NCBI GenBank assembly: GCA_023362775.1
Contig: JALMGJ010000008.1
Coordinates: forward strand, 17,086,001-17,150,000
DNA from: Charina bottae
Lineage: Eukaryota; Chordata; Lepidosauria; Squamata; Charinaidae
DNA length: 64,000 nt
Reading direction: 5' to 3'
A program made the position numbers and the translations under genes. The notes beneath the pieces are model-generated. The model saw only the letters and a list, made by a program, of their open reading frames with translations, ran no database searches and was not told the origin of the DNA. Positions 61,240 through 64,000 of this stretch are shown here, in pieces; within the stretch, counting starts at the first letter, position 1, and the number at the start of each line of letters is the position of its first letter.

Positions 61240-62320
61240 CAGGAAAAATATCTTGGAAGTCATAGAGAAAACATCAACTAACTGTGTAGCAGCTGTGAGA
61301 AAAGCAGATTCCATGCCAGGGATTGTTAAGAAAGGAATTGAAAATAAAACTGCCAGCATTGTAAATCCAAGTCTATGGTATGTCTTCATCTGGAATACTA
61401 TATAGCAGGGTTTCTCAACCAGGGTTCCACGAGAAGTCACTAGGAGTTCCCTGGGAGATGACGATTTATTTAAAAAATTATTTCAAATTTGGGCAACTTC
61501 ACACTAAAGAGGCAAGTTTCATTCTTTATTTTTAGTTTAAGAAAACTGTTAATGCATATCTACAGGCCTACACATGAAACAAATATAATTTTGTAACTTC
61601 CAGCCTGTATTGGCCTGAATGTACAGGGGTTCCCCGAGGCCTGAAAAAAAATTCAAGGGTTCCTCCAGGGTCAAAAGGTTGAGAAAGGCTGCTATAGAGA
61701 GTTCTGGTCACATTTGGAAAAGATACAATGATGTTGAAAAAAGTGCAGAAGGTGGCAAGTAAAATGATTGGGGGCTCAAACACCCTCCTTACAAGAAAAG
61801 GCTAGAATTATTGGAACATTCTAGCTTTAAAAAAAAAGACTGAAGTGGAACATGACTTTAGTATTCAAAACTGTGTATGGCATATAGTGGACAGGGAGTT
61901 TTTTCCCTCTCCCAAAACATTAGGACTAGGGGTTATAAAGTGAAGTAGATTGGAAGATTATTTAGAACAAAGGATAGCACTTTGCATGGTGAGCAGGCTT
62001 CACACCTGCAGAACTCCTTGCAGGATAGTCAAGGCTACTAAGATGGATGACTTTACATGGATATTGGATAAAATCATGGAAGACAGATCTATCCAAAGAT
62101 ATTAGTCCTGAAGGCAGGCTGTTTAATTTCCAGGCTAGGGATGGTATGCTTCCAAATACCAGTTACCAGGGGGATCAACAGGGAGAGCAAATGTCTCTAC
62201 CTCCTGCTTGCCAAGATCCCCAGAGGCATCTTATTGCTACTGTAAGAAACAAAACTCCGGGCTAAAATGGGCTTTGGCCTACTCCAGCAAGGTTGGATGT
62301 TGTTTTTATAAACACGTGGT
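61240..62320 (+). mobile_element. CR1-like LINE 3' part, split by hAT MITE
   Basis: AAGTCTATGGTATGTCTTCA before and GAGTTCTGGTCACATTTGGA after the MITE are contiguous CR1 text; a typical 3' portion continues to GGGCTAAAATGGGCTTTGGC. Confidence 0.6.
61406..61691 (-). mobile_element. hAT MITE (third family), 8-bp TSD
   Basis: Ends CAGGGTTTCTCAACCAGGG and GGTTGAGAAAGGCTG, reverse orientation of 22257-22565. Duplication CTATATAG/CTATAGAG (61398-61405, 61692-61699; 7 of 8). Confidence 0.87.
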
Positions 62321-63129
62321 TTCTGCTATCTACTCCCGTTGTAAATAGCAACATGGATGGAACCAGCACCTTCTGTCTCATTTGTTAATCTTGGAGGATT
62401 TTAAAAAAACGAACCTTGTAATCTGGCCCTCAGCATGCCCACAAACGAATCATGACACTTCAACAATGCAGCCTGAGACATCCCTGTTTTGCTCCAAGCT
62501 GTTAAGTATTTTCAGTCTGGAATATTGAGGGAGGAGTGTTTTGAGTATCTGCATTCAGGAGCAACAGATGAATGAGGGCATGTAACATTTGATCCTAAGG
62601 GAATAATCTCCATGTGCCGCATTACAGACTGTTATCCACATAAAACTATTAAATTACCTAACCTAACAAAACCTACATATGTTACTTGGGCATTTGGTTA
62701 AAGACCACTAGCTTAATCTGGAGATTTCAGGAGTTCACAGAAACCAAGCATATTATGAAAGACATCAGTCATTCTGTGAATGTCGTCATAACCCATAAAT
62801 CATTCAATATTACCCCAGAAGGGAGATGGGGAAAAAGACAGATGGAAGGAATGGCATGCTGCTCAGAGGAGTTAGGTAAGTTAAGAAATAAAGGAGAATG
62901 AAAGAACAGAAAAAGGGAAATCCTCAGGAATGGTTTGGAGCCAAAAATAAAGAGAAAGTATTATATACGCCATCATTCCAATAAGGCTTATATTAGGAAA
63001 CTGAGATACAATTGAAGATGGGAATCCATAGCTGATTAATTTGAATTAACCTGAGTATTTGCTGAGATTTAGTGGGGTAACTAGAATCTTGTAGAATAGG
63101 TAACACGGATATCAGACTAGAACACTGAA

Positions 63130-64000
63130 GTGTATTGCAAAATGTACAGCATTTATTCACATACAGACAAAGGCACAATTCTACTAAATATTTTAACAAA
63201 AAATACAGCCATCTTCAACTAGATCTTTATAAATACTTCAAAAAGGGGAGGAAAATAAATACAGGATTGGGCCATGTAATATAAAATAGTCATCTCTACA
63301 TATACTTTGTTTCTCATTTCTATTTGTTTTATCATCATGCACCTGTTTTCAAATTGGAGCAAAATGGACACCAAAGCTAGGCACATAGTGAAAAATCCTC
63401 TGTACAAGGTTTTACAAATGTAGTAAGATTTTTTTCCCCAAATTACTTAAAATAATCAAGATTTTGTACATATGAGACATTTATCATCTCATTTGTTTAG
63501 ACTGGTGTGTATGTGTGGGTGTCCAGAATCAAACAGACAGCATTCCAGTCAATACTACTAAAATGTTTATTACCCTATATTTCAATGTAGTACACCAAGT
63601 ATAATCGGAGAGATTTCTTGGGCAATCTGCATAAGGAAAAGGTGGAGCCTAACAAGAAATCTCCATTGTTTTCTTATCAATGAAATGAATGTAGTGGTAG
63701 TAAAGATTATGGTTTTATTTATAATTCTTCATGTACTGAGTGTTAAATATGGTATGAAACAGCTGGTCATACTGATTTTTCCCTACTTCTGTAGTTGGAA
63801 GATGGGGGTAGGGGGAAAGCACTATTTTTCTTCTTTTTCCTATTAATTTTTGGTTCAGCATTAATCAAAACATCAGAAAGCTTATTAACCTAAACATGGT
63901 GGGGAGTAAAACAGATAAGGCATTCTTTCTGCACAAATGCTAACATTCCTAATAGTGCAAATGTAATCTGATACCTCTTTCAAAATTGATCGTAACGTCG
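63130..64000 (-). other. Possible 3' UTR of the convergent neighbour gene
   Basis: Low-repeat AT-rich DNA running to the window end. On the minus strand AATAAA lies at 63157-63152 with GT-containing text downstream. In human the gene converging on SCLT1 is JADE1, so a JADE1 3' UTR is expected about here. No coding sequence is seen. Confidence 0.25.

Overview
The window looks like squamate reptile nuclear DNA. The support is the mix of repeats: tRNA-derived SINEs with BovB-like tails, CR1/L2, RTE/BovB, Penelope and L1-like elements, hAT MITEs and a Helitron. All genes have introns with vertebrate-style splice sites. Two protein-coding genes can be rebuilt exon by exon, and in both the reading frame closes with consistent splice phases.

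(1) The minus strand, 10829 down to 5527, carries the UPF0462 family gene orthologous to human C4orf33 (5 coding exons, 197 aa). (2) The plus strand, 17109 to 56923, carries SCLT1, the sodium channel and clathrin linker 1 / centriole distal-appendage coiled-coil protein (20 coding exons found, 658 aa). The genes are divergent, and a CCAAT/ETS-like, CpG-containing stretch around 15.0-15.7 kb is the likely shared promoter. As I recall, human 4q28 has the same head-to-head order, with JADE1 converging on the SCLT1 3' end. The last ~0.9 kb could therefore be the 3' UTR of that neighbour, but I see no coding exon there.

Layout: 0-5.5 kb intergenic, repeat-rich; 5.5-10.8 kb C4orf33; 10.8-17.1 kb 5' regions of both genes; 17.1-57.1 kb SCLT1 with large repeat-loaded introns; 57.1-64 kb intergenic with hAT, CR1 and probably a 3' UTR.

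Most of the unusual content is mobile DNA. Three short insertions (16242-16483, 31887-32085, 51346-51570), each with a 12-14 bp target duplication, are palindromic and carry hammerhead-ribozyme-like cores. A 5'-truncated Penelope-like element with a GIY-YIG domain (9410-10290) carries a further hammerhead core. Six hAT MITEs of two families keep perfect 8-bp target duplications. A 1.7-kb L1-like unit with a single 145-codon ORF occurs twice; one copy sits, with a 15-bp target duplication, inside a candidate Helitron in SCLT1 intron 18. Other notable items are a 5S-rRNA-headed SINE, a SINE/L2 mosaic, a 100-bp-arm hairpin, and a (TTAGGG)3 tract at a duplication junction. I found no prokaryotic, viral or CRISPR feature. 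All homology calls come from recognising sequence by eye; no database search was run.
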